A DNA stretch of 64,000 nt from Gordonia namibiensis NBRC 108229 (GCF_000298235.1 NZ_BAHE01000011.1:186001-250000), one strand, 5' to 3'. Positions 1 to 9,084 are shown, numbered from the stretch's first letter. A program made the numbers and translations. The notes: generated by a model from the letters alone, not told the origin.

Positions 1-1
1 C

Positions 2-574
2 ACCCAGGCACTGCTGCAGGCCGACCTCGCCGTTGCCGAAGAGGTCATCGGGGACGCCGAGCGGATGACACGGTTGTCGGCCCGCGCCGAAGAACAGTCC
101 TTCGCCCTTCTCGCACTTCAGGCACCGGTCGCCGGTGACCTCCGCGGCGTCGTCAGCGGTTTCCAGATCGTCGCCGACGCCGACCGGATGGGCGCGCTCG
201 CTCTCCACGTCGCGAAAGTCGCCCGTCGACGCCATCCGGCGAAGGCCCTCCCCGAGGAGGTCAACGGCTACTTCGCCGAGATGGGCCGGCTCGCGGTCAC
301 CCTCGCGAAGAGCGCTCACGAGGTCCTCGAGACCCGCGATCCCCAGGCCGCGCTGCGCCTACAGGAGGACGACGACGCGATGGACGACCTCCACCGCCAC
401 CTGTTCACCGTTCTGATGGACCGCGAATGGCAACACGGGGTCGCCGCCGCGGTCGATGTGACACTGCTCGGCCGCTACTACGAACGCTTCGCCGATCACG
501 CCGTGCTGATCGGTCGTCGGGTGGTGTTCACCGCCACCGGCAAGACGCCCGAACAGTTCCAGAACATCGGGTGA
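2..574 (+). CDS. phoU: Phosphate signalling protein PhoU (5' end outside window)
   Basis: The reading frame is open from the first bases of the window, so the N-terminus is missing and 190 residues are visible. PhoU proteins are cytosolic three-helix-bundle dimers that restrain the Pst transporter and its two-component system when phosphate is plentiful. The visible part carries a PhoU-type helix with [15 protein letters not shown] and a second repeat ending in [20 protein letters not shown], whose ERxADH core is the family metal-binding signature. It faces the pstSCAB operon convergently, with one small gene between. In mycobacteria phoU (phoY2) is also close to mshD and glnR, which agrees with this neighbourhood. 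Confidence 0.93.
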   Translation, partial: TQALLQADLAVAEEVIGDAERMTRLSARAEEQSFALLALQAPVAGDLRGVVSGFQIVADADRMGALALHVAKVARRRHPAKALPEEVNGYFAEMGRLAVTLAKSAHEVLETRDPQAALRLQEDDDAMDDLHRHLFTVLMDREWQHGVAAAVDVTLLGRYYERFADHAVLIGRRVVFTATGKTPEQFQNIG

Positions 575-728
575 TCTTCCTCGCTCGCCTCCCCAGGGCG
601 AGCCAGGGCACACATCTCGAGGGGCGGATAATTCAGTTCGACGAACTGAACGCGGCCGCTCTTCACGACAGCGAACATCGAGAGCCGTCAGCGGCACGGA
701 ACGATTTCGCACCTCCACATGTCCCCGT

Positions 729-734
729 TATGGT
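729..734 (+). promoter_or_regulatory. Minus-10 element of a leaderless promoter
   Basis: TATGGT fits the actinobacterial TANNNT minus-10 pattern and lies seven bases before the ATG at 742. That spacing puts the transcription start on or beside the start codon. There is no Shine-Dalgarno sequence before the ATG. Confidence 0.45.
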
Positions 735-741
735 GGCGGGC

Positions 742-891
742 ATGGGCCAGCATCAGCCGATCGAACCCGACTTCAATGCGATGACCGACGAGGACGCGGC
801 GGCAGCCGCTCACCGCCGGCAGATCATCACCTACCTCGGTGTCATCGCCTCGCTCGCCGCTCTACTCGTCATCCTTCTCATCAACATGTGA
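742..891 (+). CDS. Small single-pass membrane protein, 49 residues
   Basis: A short polar, acidic N-terminal half (including MTDEDAAAAAHRR) is followed by one strongly hydrophobic segment at about residues 28-47 that runs to the C-terminus. This suggests a tail-anchored protein with the N-terminus in the cytosol. I chose ATG 742 because a TANNNT element ends seven bases upstream, as expected for a leaderless message; an in-frame ATG at 730 would lie inside that element. The gene sits between phoU and the convergent pst operon and is followed by a hairpin. I recognise no family. A role near the phosphate transporter is only a guess from position. Confidence 0.6.
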   Translation: MGQHQPIEPDFNAMTDEDAAAAAHRRQIITYLGVIASLAALLVILLINM

Positions 892-896
892 CGCGA

Positions 897-929
897 ACAG
901 GGCCCCTCCCATCGTGGGAAGGACCCTGT
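897..929. terminator. Hairpin between convergent genes
   Basis: The arms ACAGGG and CCCTGT enclose a second paired block around the loop TCG, giving a stem of about 15 bp with two mismatches. There is no T-tract. It lies between the ends of the 49-residue gene and pstB and can serve both strands. Confidence 0.6.
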
Positions 930-948
930 CGGAGTTGTCACCGCGGCT

Positions 949-1725
949 CTAGCCGAACCGACCCGAGATGTAGTCCTCGGTTTCCTTCTTCGTCGGATTC
1001 GAGAACATCGTCTCGGTGTCGCTGATCTCCACGAGCTGCCCGGGCTGACCGACGCCCTCCAGGTTGAAGAAGGCGGTCTGGTCGCTCACGCGGGCGGCCT
1101 GCTGCATGTTGTGGGTCACGATGACGATCGTGTACTCCTTCTTGAGCTCTCCCATCAGGTCCTCGATCGCCAGCGTCGAGATCGGGTCGAGCGCCGAGCA
1201 CGGCTCGTCCATCAGCAGCACGTCCGGTGAGACGGCGATCGCCCGCGCGATGCACAGCCGCTGCTGCTGGCCGCCGGAGAGGCCGCCGCCCGGCTTGTCG
1301 AGGCGATCCTTGACCTCGTCCCACAGGTTCGCGCCGCGCAGGCTGCGCTCGGCGACCTCGTCGAGTTCGGCCCGGTTGCGCACGCCCTGCAGGCGCAGGC
1401 CGGCGACGACGTTGTCCTTGATCGACATCGTCGGGAACGGGTTGGGCCGCTGGAACACCATGCCGATCGTGGCGCGCACACTGACCGGGTCGACGTTGCG
1501 TCCGTAGATGTCCTCACCGTCGAGCAGTACGCTGCCCTCCGCGTACGCACCCGGGGTGACCTCGTGCATTCGGTTCAGGGTCCGCAGCACCGTCGACTTA
1601 CCGCAGCCCGACGGTCCGATGAAGGCGGTGATGCAGCGCGGCGGCACCTCGAGGGTCACGTCCTTCACCGCATGGAAGTCGCCGTAGTAGATGTTCAGGT
1701 CTTTGATGTCGAGGCGCTTTGCCAT
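949..1725 (-). CDS. pstB: Phosphate ABC transporter ATP-binding protein PstB
   Basis: This is the cytosolic ATPase that powers high-affinity phosphate import through PstC-PstA. The 258-residue length is normal. Visible motifs are Walker A (GPSGCGKST, about residue 37), the signature [14 protein letters not shown], Walker B ([13 protein letters not shown]) and the switch histidine in VIVTHNM. The frame stays open upstream, but ATG 1725 gives the standard [11 protein letters not shown]-terminus. It is the last gene of pstS-pstC-pstA-pstB and starts 26 bases after pstA. Confidence 0.97.
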   Translation of the reverse strand: MAKRLDIKDLNIYYGDFHAVKDVTLEVPPRCITAFIGPSGCGKSTVLRTLNRMHEVTPGAYAEGSVLLDGEDIYGRNVDPVSVRATIGMVFQRPNPFPTMSIKDNVVAGLRLQGVRNRAELDEVAERSLRGANLWDEVKDRLDKPGGGLSGGQQQRLCIARAIAVSPDVLLMDEPCSALDPISTLAIEDLMGELKKEYTIVIVTHNMQQAARVSDQTAFFNLEGVGQPGQLVEISDTETMFSNPTKKETEDYISGRFG

Positions 1726-1751
1726 GACTGTTCCGTTTCTACAGAGATGTT

Positions 1752-2657
1752 TCAGGAGGTCTTGGGCGCGAAGATCTTCGACACGACCTTGGCCCCGAAG
1801 TAGACGATGGCCACGAGGACGACCAGGCAGAGGGCCGCACCCCAGACCTCGTCGAAGGCGCCTGGCCCGTTGTTGTACTGCTGCACCATCATCAGGGGCA
1901 GCGACTGCTGATTGCCGTCGAAGGGATTCCAGTTCATCGCGCGGGTAGAACCGACCAGGATGAGCACGGGCGCCGATTCCCCCATCACACGCGCGATGGC
2001 CAGCATCACGCCGGTCACGATGCCGGATAGTGCCGTCGGCAGCACGATCTTCACGATGGTCTTCCACTTCGGGATGCCCAGCGCGTAGGACGCCTCACGC
2101 AGGTCCTGCGGGACGATCTTGAGCATCTCCTCGGTCGCCCGGACCACCAGCGGGACCATCAGCAGCACCAGCGCGATCGCCACGACGAAACCCGACCGGG
2201 GGAACCCGAGCGTGGTGCGCCAGACCGCGTAGACGAACAGTGCCGCGACGATCGACGGGACGCCGGAGAGGATGTCGACCATGAAGGTGGTGACGCGGGC
2301 GAGCACCGACTTCTTGGCGGCGTATTCGACGAGGTAGATCGCGACGAAGATACCGAGCGGGATCGAGATGACGGCGGCCAGCGCGGTCTGGATCAGTGTG
2401 CCGACGATGGCGTTGGCGGCGCCGCCCTTGCGTTCCGGCAACGTCCACCAGTCGATGTCGAGCAGCGGTTCGATGCCGCGGATGACCAGGGTGGCGACCA
2501 GCCACACAAGCGGCACCAGCGCGACGAGGAGTGCGGCGATGACCGCGATCCGGACCACGTGATCGGCGACGCGTCGACGCTTCGCCAGCGGGGTGAAGCC
2601 CGACGGCTTCTTGACCGGGTCGGCCGTGGGCGACGGGGTGGTGACAGTCATGCTCAC
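1752..2657 (-). CDS. pstA: Phosphate ABC transporter permease PstA
   Basis: This 301-residue integral membrane subunit forms the phosphate channel with PstC. After a cytosolic tail of about 30 residues it has six predicted hydrophobic segments, and a permease coupling region with [19 protein letters not shown] near residue 190, the usual EAA-type loop contacting PstB. The start is taken as GTG 2657, which overlaps the pstC stop in a GTGA arrangement; ATG 2651 is an alternative two codons in. Confidence 0.96.
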   Translation of the reverse strand: MSMTVTTPSPTADPVKKPSGFTPLAKRRRVADHVVRIAVIAALLVALVPLVWLVATLVIRGIEPLLDIDWWTLPERKGGAANAIVGTLIQTALAAVISIPLGIFVAIYLVEYAAKKSVLARVTTFMVDILSGVPSIVAALFVYAVWRTTLGFPRSGFVVAIALVLLMVPLVVRATEEMLKIVPQDLREASYALGIPKWKTIVKIVLPTALSGIVTGVMLAIARVMGESAPVLILVGSTRAMNWNPFDGNQQSLPLMMVQQYNNGPGAFDEVWGAALCLVVLVAIVYFGAKVVSKIFAPKTS

Positions 2658-3685
2658 TTCTTTCCGGCGACGACCGCACGAGCGGCGGCGTTGACGATGA
2701 AGGTCAGGACGAAGAGGGTCAGGCCTGCGGAGATGTAGGCGCCGGTCTTGGCCGGCGAGTCGAACTCGGCGGCGTTGTTCGCGATCTTGGTCGCGAAGGT
2801 CTCACCGCTCTCCATCAGGTTGAAGTTCATCGGTCCGGCAGTGGAGATGATCAGCAGCAGCGCCATCGTCTCGCCGAGCGCGCGGCCCAGGCCGAGCATC
2901 GAACCGGAGATGTAGCCGGAGAAGCCGAAGGGCAGCACCGCGAGTTTGACGACCTCGAATTTCGTGGCGCCCAGGGCGAGCGCCGCCTCTCGGTGTCCCT
3001 TCGGGGTCTGCATGAAGACCTCGCGGGTGACCGCGGTGATGATCGGCAGGATCATGACGGCGAGCACGATGCCCGCGGTGAGCAGCGTGCCGCCGGTGGA
3101 CATGTTCGCGACCTGGGTGGGCTGCTGGAAGAACGGCAGGAAACCGAGGTGCCCGACGACCCACTCGTTGACCGGTACCAGCGCCGGCCCCAACACCAGG
3201 ATGCCCCAGAGACCGTAGACGATCGAGGGCACCGCGGCGAGCAGGTCGACGGTGTAGGTGATGGGTCCGACGAGACGCTTGGGCGCGTACTCGGTGAGGA
3301 AGATCGAGATCCCGAGGGCCACCGGCATCGCGATGAGGAGTGCGATGACCGAGACGACGACCGTCGCGTAGAACAGCTGCGGGATGCCGAAGGCGAGCTG
3401 GTTGCCACTGGTGATCCAGTCACCGGTGTAGGTGAAGAAGTTCTCCTCGTTCTTCAGCAGCGACGGCACGGCCTGCGCGACGAGGAACAGGGCGATCAGC
3501 CCGATGACGAGCGATACGACGAATCCTGAGCCGACGGCCAGGTTGCGGAAGATCTGGTCGGCCACGCGGTGGCGGGCCGCGGAGTGCAGGCTGCCCGGTG
3601 ACGAACCGTCGGGCGATGCCTCGGGGAGGCTCGTCCCGTCGAAACCCGGCGGGACCGCGCCACCCTCGTTGCTCAGCGACGTCAT
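2654..3685 (-). CDS. pstC: Phosphate ABC transporter permease PstC
   Basis: This membrane permease partners PstA. It has a hydrophilic N-terminal tail of about 50 residues, then a hydrophobic helix (FVVSLVIGLIALFLVAQAV) and five more membrane spans. The coupling loop reads GHREAALALGATKFEVVKLAVLP. ATG 3685 was chosen because AGAAGGA lies six bases upstream, giving 343 residues. The frame is open to a GTG at 3736, so a longer N-terminus cannot be excluded. Its 3' end overlaps the pstA start. Confidence 0.94.
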   Translation of the reverse strand: MTSLSNEGGAVPPGFDGTSLPEASPDGSSPGSLHSAARHRVADQIFRNLAVGSGFVVSLVIGLIALFLVAQAVPSLLKNEENFFTYTGDWITSGNQLAFGIPQLFYATVVVSVIALLIAMPVALGISIFLTEYAPKRLVGPITYTVDLLAAVPSIVYGLWGILVLGPALVPVNEWVVGHLGFLPFFQQPTQVANMSTGGTLLTAGIVLAVMILPIITAVTREVFMQTPKGHREAALALGATKFEVVKLAVLPFGFSGYISGSMLGLGRALGETMALLLIISTAGPMNFNLMESGETFATKIANNAAEFDSPAKTGAYISAGLTLFVLTFIVNAAARAVVAGKK

Positions 3686-3789
3686 GCGTCCTTCTCGTGC
3701 TTCCGCTCTGGTCATTGGGGCCACTTCCCGGTCCACCGCTCACAATCCGTGCGACACGCGAAGAGTCGTGTCAGTGTGTCAACCGCGAA

Positions 3790-3819
3790 CGCGGGGCCGC
3801 AAACCCTGGCGGCCCCGCG
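3790..3819. terminator. Intercistronic hairpin between pstS and pstC
   Basis: CGCGGGGCCGC pairs perfectly with GCGGCCCCGCG around an eight-base loop. There is no T-tract. It sits 22 bases after the pstS stop and before the membrane genes. It probably stabilises pstS message or partly stops transcription, keeping binding protein in excess over permease. Confidence 0.7.
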
Positions 3820-3841
3820 AGCGCTGTTCTGTTGTGTCACG

Positions 3842-4915
3842 TCAGGCGTTGCCGCTACCGGCGAGCGCGTCGACGGTGCCCTGCAACCTGGCCTTGAAGC
3901 TCTGCGGTACCGGCACGTAGCCGATCTCCTCGAGGCCGGTCTGACCGTCGTCGAGGATCTTGGTGAACGCATCCTTCAACGTGGTGCTGGTCGACTCGTC
4001 GGAGTAGCCGGCCGAGCAGACGATCGAGTACGGGGTCAGCAGCAGCGGGTAGGCGCCCGGGGCCTTCGACGCGAAGAGCGCATCGGTGTCGACGATGAGG
4101 TCTTTGCTCTCGGGGTCCTTGAACGCCAGCGCGTCGAGGGCTTTGCCTGCGCTCGCTGCGTTCAGCTCGACCGGGCCCGCACCGAAGTCGATGTCGGCGA
4201 CGCCGAGGTCGTTCTCGGTGGCGAAGCCCCACTCCACGTAGCTGATCGCACCCGGTGTCTTCTTGACGGTGTCGCCGACGCCGGTCGACTTCGACGCGCC
4301 GGAGCCGACGTCCTTGGGGGCGAACTCCTTGCTGTGTTCGTACGGCCAGTCGTTCGGCGCCGAATTCTGCAGGAAGCGCTGGAAGTTGTCCGTGGTGCCC
4401 GAGCTGTCGGAGCGGTAGACCGGCACGATGTCGGCGGCCGGCAGCTGTGCACCCGGGTTGAGCGCGGCGATCGCCGGATCGTTCCACTTGGTGATCTTGC
4501 CGTTGAAGATCTTGGCGATGACGCTCGGATCGAGTTCGAGATCGTCGACGCCGTCGAGGTGATAGGCGATCGCGACCGGGCCGACCACGAGCGGTAGGTG
4601 CCAGGGGTCGTTGCCGTTGCAGCGTTCCTTGGCCGCGGTGACCTCGTCGGCTTTGAGCGCCGAGTCGGAACCCGCGAAGTCGACGTCGCCGGCGATGAAC
4701 TTCTTGATGCCATCACCGGAGCCGCTGCCGGTGTAGTCGAGGACGATGTCGTCATCGTCGGAAAGGATCTGGCCGAAGTGTTCCATGGCCTTCTGCTGGG
4801 CCGTCGAACCCTCGCCACTCACCGTCGGAGTGTCTCCCCCACCGCACGCCGTCACCAGGGTCAATGCCGCGATCGCCGACACCGCCGCCAGAGCGCCGTT
4901 CCGCTTGATTCTCAC
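3842..4915 (-). CDS. pstS: Phosphate-binding lipoprotein PstS
   Basis: This is the extracytoplasmic lipoprotein that captures phosphate for PstCAB. A positively charged N-terminus and hydrophobic stretch lead to the lipobox LVTAC with the lipid-accepting Cys near residue 24. Binding-loop features include GEGSTAQQ, the glycine-rich DYTGSGSGDGI and YRSDSSGTTDNFQRFL. GTG 4915 is chosen because it leaves a standard signal peptide. The length is 357 residues. It is first in the operon, 160 bases downstream of the PHO box-containing gap. Confidence 0.95.
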   Translation of the reverse strand: MRIKRNGALAAVSAIAALTLVTACGGGDTPTVSGEGSTAQQKAMEHFGQILSDDDDIVLDYTGSGSGDGIKKFIAGDVDFAGSDSALKADEVTAAKERCNGNDPWHLPLVVGPVAIAYHLDGVDDLELDPSVIAKIFNGKITKWNDPAIAALNPGAQLPAADIVPVYRSDSSGTTDNFQRFLQNSAPNDWPYEHSKEFAPKDVGSGASKSTGVGDTVKKTPGAISYVEWGFATENDLGVADIDFGAGPVELNAASAGKALDALAFKDPESKDLIVDTDALFASKAPGAYPLLLTPYSIVCSAGYSDESTSTTLKDAFTKILDDGQTGLEEIGYVPVPQSFKARLQGTVDALAGSGNA

Positions 4916-5015
4916 CGCAGGTGTTGCCTTTCCGTGTCGTTCTCCGTCCCGAGGCCCGGGTGTCCGGAGTGTCCGATACAGAAAGGTAGGCGCGTCGGAT
5001 GGCCTGATCCCCGAC

Positions 5016-5037
5016 AGAAGATGAACGGAAGGTGAAC
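5016..5037 (-). promoter_or_regulatory. PHO-box-like tandem repeat upstream of pstS
   Basis: Read on the minus strand there are two adjacent 11-base units, GTTCACCTTCC and GTTCATCTTCT. Direct GTTCA-type repeats with an 11-base period are the known layout of actinobacterial PhoP/RegX3 PHO boxes. The site is about 100 bases before the pstS start. Phosphate-starvation induction of pstSCAB is inferred from it. Confidence 0.72.
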
Positions 5038-5074
5038 CCGGCACGTCGGGCTCGCGACGACCGGCCGAGGGGAC

Positions 5075-5980
5075 TCAGCCGTAGGCGACGTCGACGGCGA
5101 ACCTGGTGAAGCCGAGGCGTTCGTACGTCCGCAGCGCCGCCGTGTTGTCACCCTCGACGTAGAGGTTGATCTCGGCGACGCCGCGCCGTGCGAGGTGGTG
5201 GAGTCCGGCGAGCGTCAGCAGCTTGCCGAGCCCGCGTCCCTGGGCCTGCGGATCGACCCCGACGATGTACACCTCACCGAGTTCGGCGTCGTGCAGTTTG
5301 GTCCAGTGGAACCCGAGAAGCCTCGTGGGGTTCTCGGTGTCGAAGGCCAGGAAGAGGCCTTCGGGGTCGAACCAGTCGGCGGCGACCCGCTCGGTGATCT
5401 GATCGAGCTCCCAGCCGCCCTGTTCGGGATGCCAGTCGAAGGCGGCGTTGTTGACGCGCAGGATCTCCGCGTCGTCCGCCGATCCGTCGTAGGTCCGGAG
5501 CGTGAGCCCCGGATCGATTGCGAGCTCGGGGAGTTCGTGCCCTTCCCCGACCGGTCGCCGCAGTTGCAGCAGTTCACGACGCTTCTGCAGTCCCATCGCC
5601 GACGCGAGCGCCACCGCTCCGGGAAGGTCGCCATGCGCCCACACACGGGCGTCGAGGCCGCCCTGTCGCGCCTCGGCGAACGCGGCCTCGAGCAGCCGAC
5701 GGCCCTTGCCCTGGCGCCGCTGCTCCGGGTCGACGACCGCCTCGATCATCGACGGTTCGCCGTCCCGACCGGGGACGATGTTGGCGTACGCCCCCGTCGA
5801 CCACACCTGGATGATCGGCGAATCCGCATCGGCGTCAATCGCTTTCACCGCCTCGTCGGAGAGTGGAGCGACGCCGTCGGCGACTGTCGCGGCCCGCACC
5901 AGGCGATGCGCCTCGGCGATCACCTCCGCCGGAGCGGCCCCTCGTCGTACCTGGACATCGTCAGCTTCCGGCGCTGGCAC
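5075..5980 (-). CDS. mshD: Mycothiol synthase MshD (tandem GNAT acetyltransferase)
   Basis: MshD uses acetyl-CoA to acetylate Cys-GlcN-Ins, the last step of mycothiol synthesis. The 301 residues hold two GNAT folds. The N-terminal one has [15 protein letters not shown] and the C-terminal one [14 protein letters not shown], the acetyl-CoA pyrophosphate loops, followed by [18 protein letters not shown], the usual last strand. GTG 5980 is chosen for the GAGGAG four bases upstream; it places the start 20 bases inside the 3' end of glnR, so the two are translationally coupled. The glnR-mshD order is the same in M. tuberculosis. Confidence 0.96.
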   Translation of the reverse strand: MPAPEADDVQVRRGAAPAEVIAEAHRLVRAATVADGVAPLSDEAVKAIDADADSPIIQVWSTGAYANIVPGRDGEPSMIEAVVDPEQRRQGKGRRLLEAAFAEARQGGLDARVWAHGDLPGAVALASAMGLQKRRELLQLRRPVGEGHELPELAIDPGLTLRTYDGSADDAEILRVNNAAFDWHPEQGGWELDQITERVAADWFDPEGLFLAFDTENPTRLLGFHWTKLHDAELGEVYIVGVDPQAQGRGLGKLLTLAGLHHLARRGVAEINLYVEGDNTAALRTYERLGFTRFAVDVAYG

Positions 5981-6764
5981 TGAACTCCTCGTCGAAGGGA
6001 CCGGGACCGTCGATCGTGTCGTCGAAATCGGCCGGATCGACATCCGGCACACCGTCTTCCGAGGCATCCCCGGTGTCGGGCTGAGCCGTCCGGCCGCGTG
6101 TGGGCCGCACTGCCTTGTATCCGACGTTGCGGACCGTACCGATCAGTGATTCGTGTTCGCTCCCGAGCTTGGCGCGGAGTCGACGGACGTGCACGTCGAC
6201 CGTGCGCGTGCCGCCGAAGAAGTCGTAGCCCCACACCTCCTGGAGCAGCTGGGCGCGCGTGAACACGCGACCTGCGTTCTGCGCCAAGTACTTCAGCAGT
6301 TCGAATTCCTTGTAAGTCAGATCGAGGGGACGCCCACGCAGTCGCGCGGTGTACGTCCCCTCGTCGATGACCAGTTCCCCCAGGGTGACCTTGCCCGAGG
6401 TCTCCTCGGCGGCCACCCCCCGGGTGCGCACGACCAGCAATCGCAACCGCGCGTCGAGCTCTGCCGGACCCGTCCCCGGGAGCAGGAATTCGTCGATGCC
6501 CCAGTCGGCATTGACCGCGACCAAGCCACCCTCGGTCAGCACAGCCGCCACCGGCACCGACGAACCGGTGCTACCCAGCAGACGGCACAGTCCTCGTGCT
6601 GCCGCCAGGTCGGCGCGGGCGTCGACGAGGGCCACATCTGCGTTGCCCGCCTCCATGAGTGAGGAGACCTCCGTCGGGGCGACTCGCACGTTGTGGGCGA
6701 GGAGCGACAGCGACGGCAAGACCGATTCCGGATTGGGATCGGCCGTCAACAACAAGAGATCCAC
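5961..6764 (-). CDS. glnR: GlnR-like OmpR-family response regulator
   Basis: GlnR is the orphan nitrogen-assimilation regulator of actinobacteria. Residues 1-115 form a degenerate receiver domain with the single Asp in ALVDARAD, as in the GlnR family, which lacks a full phosphorylation pocket. Residues about 130-225 form the winged helix, with [20 protein letters not shown] and a recognition region in [16 protein letters not shown] long acidic C-terminal tail (about 40 residues) follows. The start is GTG 6764 with GGAG six bases upstream. Synteny with mshD supports GlnR over other OmpR regulators. Confidence 0.88.
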   Translation of the reverse strand: MDLLLLTADPNPESVLPSLSLLAHNVRVAPTEVSSLMEAGNADVALVDARADLAAARGLCRLLGSTGSSVPVAAVLTEGGLVAVNADWGIDEFLLPGTGPAELDARLRLLVVRTRGVAAEETSGKVTLGELVIDEGTYTARLRGRPLDLTYKEFELLKYLAQNAGRVFTRAQLLQEVWGYDFFGGTRTVDVHVRRLRAKLGSEHESLIGTVRNVGYKAVRPTRGRTAQPDTGDASEDGVPDVDPADFDDTIDGPGPFDEEFSASAGS

Positions 6765-6970
6765 CTAGCACTCCGATCTCGTTCGGTTCCGGACCAACCA
6801 ATCCGCTCACCACGCTGTGAACGCCTCCGCGCACATCGTCGAAGATTGTTTACGCTGCCTTACCAACGTGTGCGAGATAGGTGACAGAATAGCGCCACCG
6901 ACGCACACCGCTGTTAACAAGGCGAGTCGAAGCCGTCGGTGCACACGATGGAGAGGGTGGTCTTCCGAGC

Positions 6971-7828
6971 ATGCCGGGCATCCGGAAAGTCCTCGTCATC
7001 GCGGCGGTGATCGTCGTGGTCGCGGCGGCGGCAATCCTGCTCGTCGACGTCGGCGCGGCCATCCGCGGCGAACACCGGTTGTCGGTGGCCCTCGCCGAAT
7101 CACCGCGCGTCCCATCCGATCCCGAGGTGACCCTCGCCGGGTTCCCGTTCCTCACCCAGGCCGGCACGGGCGACTACTCGGGTGTGACGATCGCCGCCCG
7201 CGGCGTCGAACTCCCGGGTTGTGAACCCGTACGCGGCGTCTGTCGCGGCGAACTGGGCGCCGTACTCGGCCGATTCCGGGGTCCCGAACGAGGCGATTTC
7301 TCCGCGAGTGATGTTCTGCACACCGACTCGATCTCGGCCTACACCCGCCTCGATGCGGTCACCCTCGCGCGGTATCTGCGCATCACCGACCTGACCGTCA
7401 GCACGCCCGGCCCCGACGGGAAGGCCGGCAGCGGTGGCCCCCAGGACGGGGTCGTCTCACGGTCGGAGGGGGTCGTCTTCACCGGGACGGTGGCACTGCC
7501 GCCCGACGACGGCCTCGACGCCGACGATCCGCCGTCCGCGTCGGCATACACCGGTCCGAAGGTTCGAGTCAGCGTCGCGGTCGACCTCTCGGTGACCAAC
7601 GGTGCGCTGCAGATCCGGGCCACCGACTTCTACAGCGGACCCGAACGTCACGTGGACGCCGATGTCGGCGAGGACATGCGCGCGGCCGTGCTCGACCGGT
7701 TCAGCATGGTCCTCCCCCGACTCCCGATGGCCTGGGGGCTCGTCGCCCAGCGCGCGGAGAGCTTCGGCGGTGACGTCCAGCTGGTGTCCGAATCGGGCGT
7801 CACCGACGTGCGTCCGGACCGGTTCTGA
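6971..7828 (+). CDS. lmeA: LmeA-like exported protein (DUF2993)
   Basis: This 285-residue protein has an uncleaved-looking N-terminal hydrophobic anchor at residues 7-27 (VLVIAAVIVVVAAAAILL) and a DUF2993 body, including VTLAGFPFLTQAGTGDYSGV. In mycobacteria LmeA is a periplasmic phosphoinositide-binding protein needed for elongation of lipomannan mannan chains. The M. tuberculosis counterpart sits at the same place, divergent from glnR. The 206-base gap to glnR must hold both promoters; I see no clear operator there. Confidence 0.85.
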   Translation: MPGIRKVLVIAAVIVVVAAAAILLVDVGAAIRGEHRLSVALAESPRVPSDPEVTLAGFPFLTQAGTGDYSGVTIAARGVELPGCEPVRGVCRGELGAVLGRFRGPERGDFSASDVLHTDSISAYTRLDAVTLARYLRITDLTVSTPGPDGKAGSGGPQDGVVSRSEGVVFTGTVALPPDDGLDADDPPSASAYTGPKVRVSVAVDLSVTNGALQIRATDFYSGPERHVDADVGEDMRAAVLDRFSMVLPRLPMAWGLVAQRAESFGGDVQLVSESGVTDVRPDRF

Positions 7829-7929
7829 CCCGACGCCGCGACCAGACTCGCGCACATTCCGTTCGCAGCCTTTTCTCGCAGGTCAGAGTGCAATCCACCC
7901 GGGGTTTCGGACTCTGTTCGGCACTGTTG

Positions 7930-7935
7930 TACCCT
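7930..7935 (+). promoter_or_regulatory. Minus-10 element for the polycysteine leader ORF
   Basis: TACCCT fits TANNNT and ends seven bases before ATG 7943, placing the transcription start at or next to the start codon. No ribosome binding site precedes the ATG, so the leader is expected to be leaderless. Confidence 0.6.
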
Positions 7936-7942
7936 CGTTGGC

Positions 7943-8032
7943 ATGCAACAGCGCCGTGAGTACATGCTCACACGTCGCCGGGCGATCGACTTCTGTCGTG
8001 TCGCCGATTGTTGCTGTCGCACGCACCGCTGA
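7943..8032 (+). CDS. Leaderless polycysteine leader peptide (29 codons)
   Basis: This short ORF encodes an Arg-rich peptide beginning MQQRREYMLTRRR, with Cys at 18 and a Cys-Cys-Cys run at codons 23-25 shortly before the stop. In mycobacteria leaderless short ORFs with consecutive Cys codons, located before the cysA2/sseC operon, act as cysteine-responsive attenuators: ribosomes stall at the Cys run when charged tRNA-Cys is scarce, and downstream genes are induced. Position, leaderless promoter and CCC run all match. The 207-base gap to cysA2 would contain the responsive structure. Function here is inferred from that parallel. Confidence 0.8.
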   Translation: MQQRREYMLTRRRAIDFCRVADCCCRTHR

Positions 8033-8072
8033 CGGTGTGCCATGACAAGCGCTGCCCCGCAGCCGCGCCATG

Positions 8073-8101
8073 CGCACCGCCGATGACGACGGGGTGCGTT
8101 T
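8073..8101 (+). terminator. Possible attenuator hairpin between leader ORF and cysA2
   Basis: CGCACC at 8073-8078 can pair with GGTGCG at 8093-8098, followed by TTTCT. It lies 40 bases after the leader stop codon, where an attenuator or anti-SD hairpin would be expected. The stem is short, so this is tentative. Confidence 0.3.
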
Positions 8102-8239
8102 CTCCCGAGGCCTGAGTGTCTTCTCCATGCGCCTCCTCGTTCATCACAGACAGAGCCGCGGGCGTTTGTCCGCGCCTCGCCGCTGTTACGCATCACCAGA
8201 TCCATCCACCACCAGTTATCCATCCGAAAGGAACCAGAC

Positions 8240-9079
8240 ATGGCACGTTCCGACGTCCTGGTCAGCACCGAGTGGGCTGAGCAGAACCTCAACGCCGACA
8301 ACACTGTCTTCATCGAGGTCGACGAAGACACCTCGGCTTACGATGGCGGCCACATCCCGGGCGCGATCAAGCTCGACTGGAAGCAGGATCTGCAGGACGG
8401 CATCCGTCGCGACTTCGTCGACGCCGACCGCTTCTCCAAGCTGCTGTCCGAGCGTGGCGTCTCCAACGACGACACCGTGATCCTCTACGGCGGCAACAAC
8501 AACTGGTTCGCTGCCTACGCCTACTGGTACTTCAAGCTGTACGGCCACAACGACGTCAAGCTGATCGACGGCGGCCGCAAGAAGTGGGAGCTCGACGGCC
8601 GTCCGCTGTCCTCGGATGCGGTCACCCGTCCGGCCACCGAGTACAAGGCCTCCTCGCCCGACCTCAGCATCCGCGCCTTCCGCGACGAGGTCATCGACGC
8701 CATCGGCACCAAGAACCTGGTCGACGTGCGCAGCCCTGACGAGTTCTCCGGCAAGATCCTCGCGCCGGCTCACCTCCCCCAGGAGCAGGCGCAGCAGCGC
8801 GGCCACGTCCCCGGTGCGATCAACATCCCGTGGTCGACCACCGCCAACGAGGACGGCACCTTCAAGTCCGACGAGGAGCTCACCGCTCTGTACGCGGACA
8901 AGGGATTCGACGACAGCCGCGAGACCATCGCGTACTGCCGCATCGGCGAGCGCTCGAGCCACACCTGGTTCGTGCTGACCGAGCTGCTGGGCAAGAAGAA
9001 CGTCAAGAACTACGACGGAAGCTGGGTCGAGTACGGCTCGCTGGTCGGTGCGCCGATCGAACTCGGAGAAGGAAAGTAA
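8240..9079 (+). CDS. cysA2: Thiosulfate sulfurtransferase (rhodanese) CysA2
   Basis: This 279-residue tandem rhodanese moves sulfane sulfur from thiosulfate or 3-mercaptopyruvate to acceptors through a persulfide. The inactive N-terminal rhodanese domain covers about residues 1-125 (GHIPGAIKLDW). The catalytic domain (VDVRSPDEFSGK to the end) bears Cys233 in the loop CRIGERS. A good AAAGGAA site precedes ATG 8240. It is followed after five bases by sseC, as in mycobacteria, and is likely controlled by the polycysteine leader upstream. Confidence 0.95.
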   Translation: MARSDVLVSTEWAEQNLNADNTVFIEVDEDTSAYDGGHIPGAIKLDWKQDLQDGIRRDFVDADRFSKLLSERGVSNDDTVILYGGNNNWFAAYAYWYFKLYGHNDVKLIDGGRKKWELDGRPLSSDAVTRPATEYKASSPDLSIRAFRDEVIDAIGTKNLVDVRSPDEFSGKILAPAHLPQEQAQQRGHVPGAINIPWSTTANEDGTFKSDEELTALYADKGFDDSRETIAYCRIGERSSHTWFVLTELLGKKNVKNYDGSWVEYGSLVGAPIELGEGK

Positions 9080-9084
9080 TAACT

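Noticed and set aside
2993..3529. Long open frame opposite pstC, and many similar antisense frames
   Set aside because: In high-GC genes the opposite strand stays open by codon bias. The product is low-complexity and lacks a ribosome binding site; the pst genes explain the sequence.
6765..6970. A GlnR operator in the glnR-lmeA gap
   Set aside because: Fragments such as GTTAAC are present, but I could not find both half sites of the gTnAc-n6-GaAAc pattern at proper spacing.
8033..8239. A metabolite riboswitch (SAM or similar) before cysA2
   Set aside because: No recognisable riboswitch core was found. The polycysteine leader ORF explains the long 5' region better.
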